From: Lutraria lutraria
Taxonomy: Eukaryota; Mollusca; Bivalvia; Venerida; Mactridae
Direction: 5' to 3'
Assembly: GCA_964023205.1 (NCBI GenBank)
Contig: OZ026833.1
Span: 36,310,366 to 36,374,365, forward strand
DNA length: 64,000 bases
The position numbers and the translations under genes were made by a program. The stretch's first letter is position 1. Each line of letters opens with the position of its first letter. Shown one piece after another: positions 62,451 to 64,000 of the stretch. The notes below the pieces were generated by a model that had not been told where the DNA came from, searched no databases, and saw only the letters and a list, made by a program, of their open reading frames with translations.

Positions 62451-64000
62451 ATTTTATTCTTATTTATACCATATATTCTAATTCACATGTAATAATAAAA
62501 TGAACATTTTAGTCTTATAATCTTTTATCGAAATGAATGGTCTGGTCCGTTCAGTTCGTTCCTGATTCTTACTTTTTCTGTTCCTGATTAAAGTGAATTG
62601 ATGAATATTGTCTAGAGATATGTGTATATAATAATCATTTTATATAACGAACGATAAATCTGCTTGAAATGCATACATTTAAGAAAATATAGACAAAAGC
62701 AATACCTTTGGGTTTTTTAAACATTGAGGTTATTGTTATTGGATATTGCAGCATTTCATGGGAATACTAAGTAATTAGACTTTTTTTCCCATCGCCGAGA
62801 TATTAAATTAATATCTTCGTCTGTAAATGATCCTTTCGAGATAAGAACCGGCGTGAAATATTTCTGGGTGAAAATCATACTAAACCAGATTAATGATTAA
62901 GTTCTGAAGTCCATAATATTATAGATTCTATTGATGTCTGAAACACTATCTGTAGCTATTGTGGCGAGGCATAAAAAGCTAGCACTGCCATTATATTTGT
63001 ATTATGTGTGTATGTACGTATTATAGTAATAATGTCTTCATGACGACTGACTTATCGCGAGTGCTAAAAACTAATATACATATGTAGTTTACATAATTGT
63101 TGTAGAAGTACGCATGTTATGTATGTATGTATGTCATTAGATTGTGCGAACTCCTGTGGCATGTACATATACTCTAAACGTGTAATATTAATGAGTCCAC
63201 CGCATGTGTATTCAGTATTGTAGTTCAATGTGATATATTTGACGTTTTACTCAACAGGTGGTCGATTAGAACTCTTGAAAAAATTGTTAGCTTGATATTG
63301 TACGTTACATACAAGTATATATTACTTAAAAATAAAATAGTTCGCTTCTTTAAATGTCTGTCACGTTTTTGAAAAAGAAGTTATCACTGTGCAGTGGCGT
63401 AGCCAGGAACGAATTTAAGCCGAGACCGTGACTCTAGGGAAGTCCAGGGTCACCCTAGAGGGCCCGATGACATACCCCCGGGGTCTTTTTTACCTATCTA
63501 ACGTCTTTGGTGCGTTTTGGGACCACATAAATCATGTTTTAACAAAATATTATCGGATTCTTGGACGTTTTATATACCTTACACCATGTATGAACATTAA
63601 TGGCTAAAATCTATAACAAGAGATAAGATTGAGGAACCTGATTCTTGGAGTATATAACAATTTATATAGACTTTACTGTGTTCTATTCATTATAACACAA
63701 TCGAAAGAATATTTGTAAACTGGAATTAATTGAACCAATTAGGATTTATTGCTCTGCAAATTTTAGCTGAGGCAGCTCACGGTCTCTGCGTACCTCAGCG
63801 TTGCTACGACGCTGCTGTCTGTGCAGAGAACAATTTAGAGGCAACAGTGATCAATATAGTTAATTTAACGGATACTGAACAAAATTATGATTGAAAATAT
63901 TAGAACGTATATCATGCCCCTTTTAAAAATGTGTTCTTCGTGACATTGCACAAGAAATGCATGTGCTTACAATGTGCTTGTTTTTATTAGGTTAGCATGT
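62451..64000. other. Gene-free right edge with hAT-like terminus and microsatellite
   Basis: CAGTGGCGTAGCCAGG at 63392-63407 is a common terminal motif of hAT-type elements; no second terminus is seen. ATGTATGT repeats occur at 63118-63134. An imperfect dyad (GAGGCAGCTCACGG / CTGTCTGTGCAGAG) lies near 63770-63830. No exon was recognised. Confidence 0.45.

Overview
The window looks like a metazoan nuclear genome, most likely a bivalve or other lophotrochozoan mollusc. The evidence is an AT-rich background with sparse genes, split exons with GT-AG borders, cysteine-rich membrane and secreted proteins (LDLa, WSC and lectin-like), a cGAS-like (Mab-21) gene, tRNA-derived SINEs and non-LTR retrotransposon remnants. 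Species assignment is inference.

Host layout. 1-1075 is a decayed LINE reverse transcriptase on the minus strand. 1926-2613 is a tandem repeat dimer. 2907-10622 (copy A) and 19997-45546 (copy B) are two copies of one segment of about 8 kb. Copy B keeps an intact single-exon WSC/lectin-like membrane protein gene (42419-43837). Copy A has lost its 5' two thirds through a deletion of about 1.4 kb. Between the copies lies a minus-strand series of LDL-receptor class A exons with uniform phase 1-1 borders (10743-19482), one of them frameshifted. 49420-50955 is an inverted copy of the 11.5-12.2 kb stretch and carries a 716-bp MITE at a TTAA target. 53018-54589 is a cGAS-like receptor gene. The rest, to 64000, is almost gene-free.

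The main object is a complete Polinton/Maverick of 17,177 bp (20688-37864) inserted in copy B. It has 269-bp terminal inverted repeats that read as identical by eye, a 6-bp target duplication (GGTGTT), and a paralogous empty site at 3259-3264 in copy A. It encodes protein-primed PolB, a packaging ATPase, a chromodomain integrase, an adenovirus-type protease, double-jelly-roll major capsid and minor capsid proteins, basic core-like proteins, and several small proteins. All reading frames appear intact, so it looks young and possibly functional as a virus-like element.

The most unusual signal is at the 3' ends of four accessory genes. Three of the four sites carry a tandem pair of hairpins and the fourth a single one; all have the anatomy of the metazoan replication-dependent histone mRNA stem-loop: a six-base-pair GGYYCT stem, a four-base loop and a downstream ACC. 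The three doublets also have a GAAAGA block, resembling the U7 snRNA target, exactly 13 nt further on. Two of these genes diverge from a shared promoter with three CCAAT boxes spaced exactly 24 bp apart, an arrangement resembling paired histone genes. The other genes carry TATA boxes and AATAAA signals. One stem-loop gene encodes a 75-residue protein with an RNF11-like MGNC acylation start and two YPDL motifs of the ALIX-binding late-domain type. Its convergent neighbour encodes a two-CCHC zinc-knuckle protein. Together they suggest that this Polinton combines S-phase-type mRNA 3' ends with a Gag-like division of labour at membranes.
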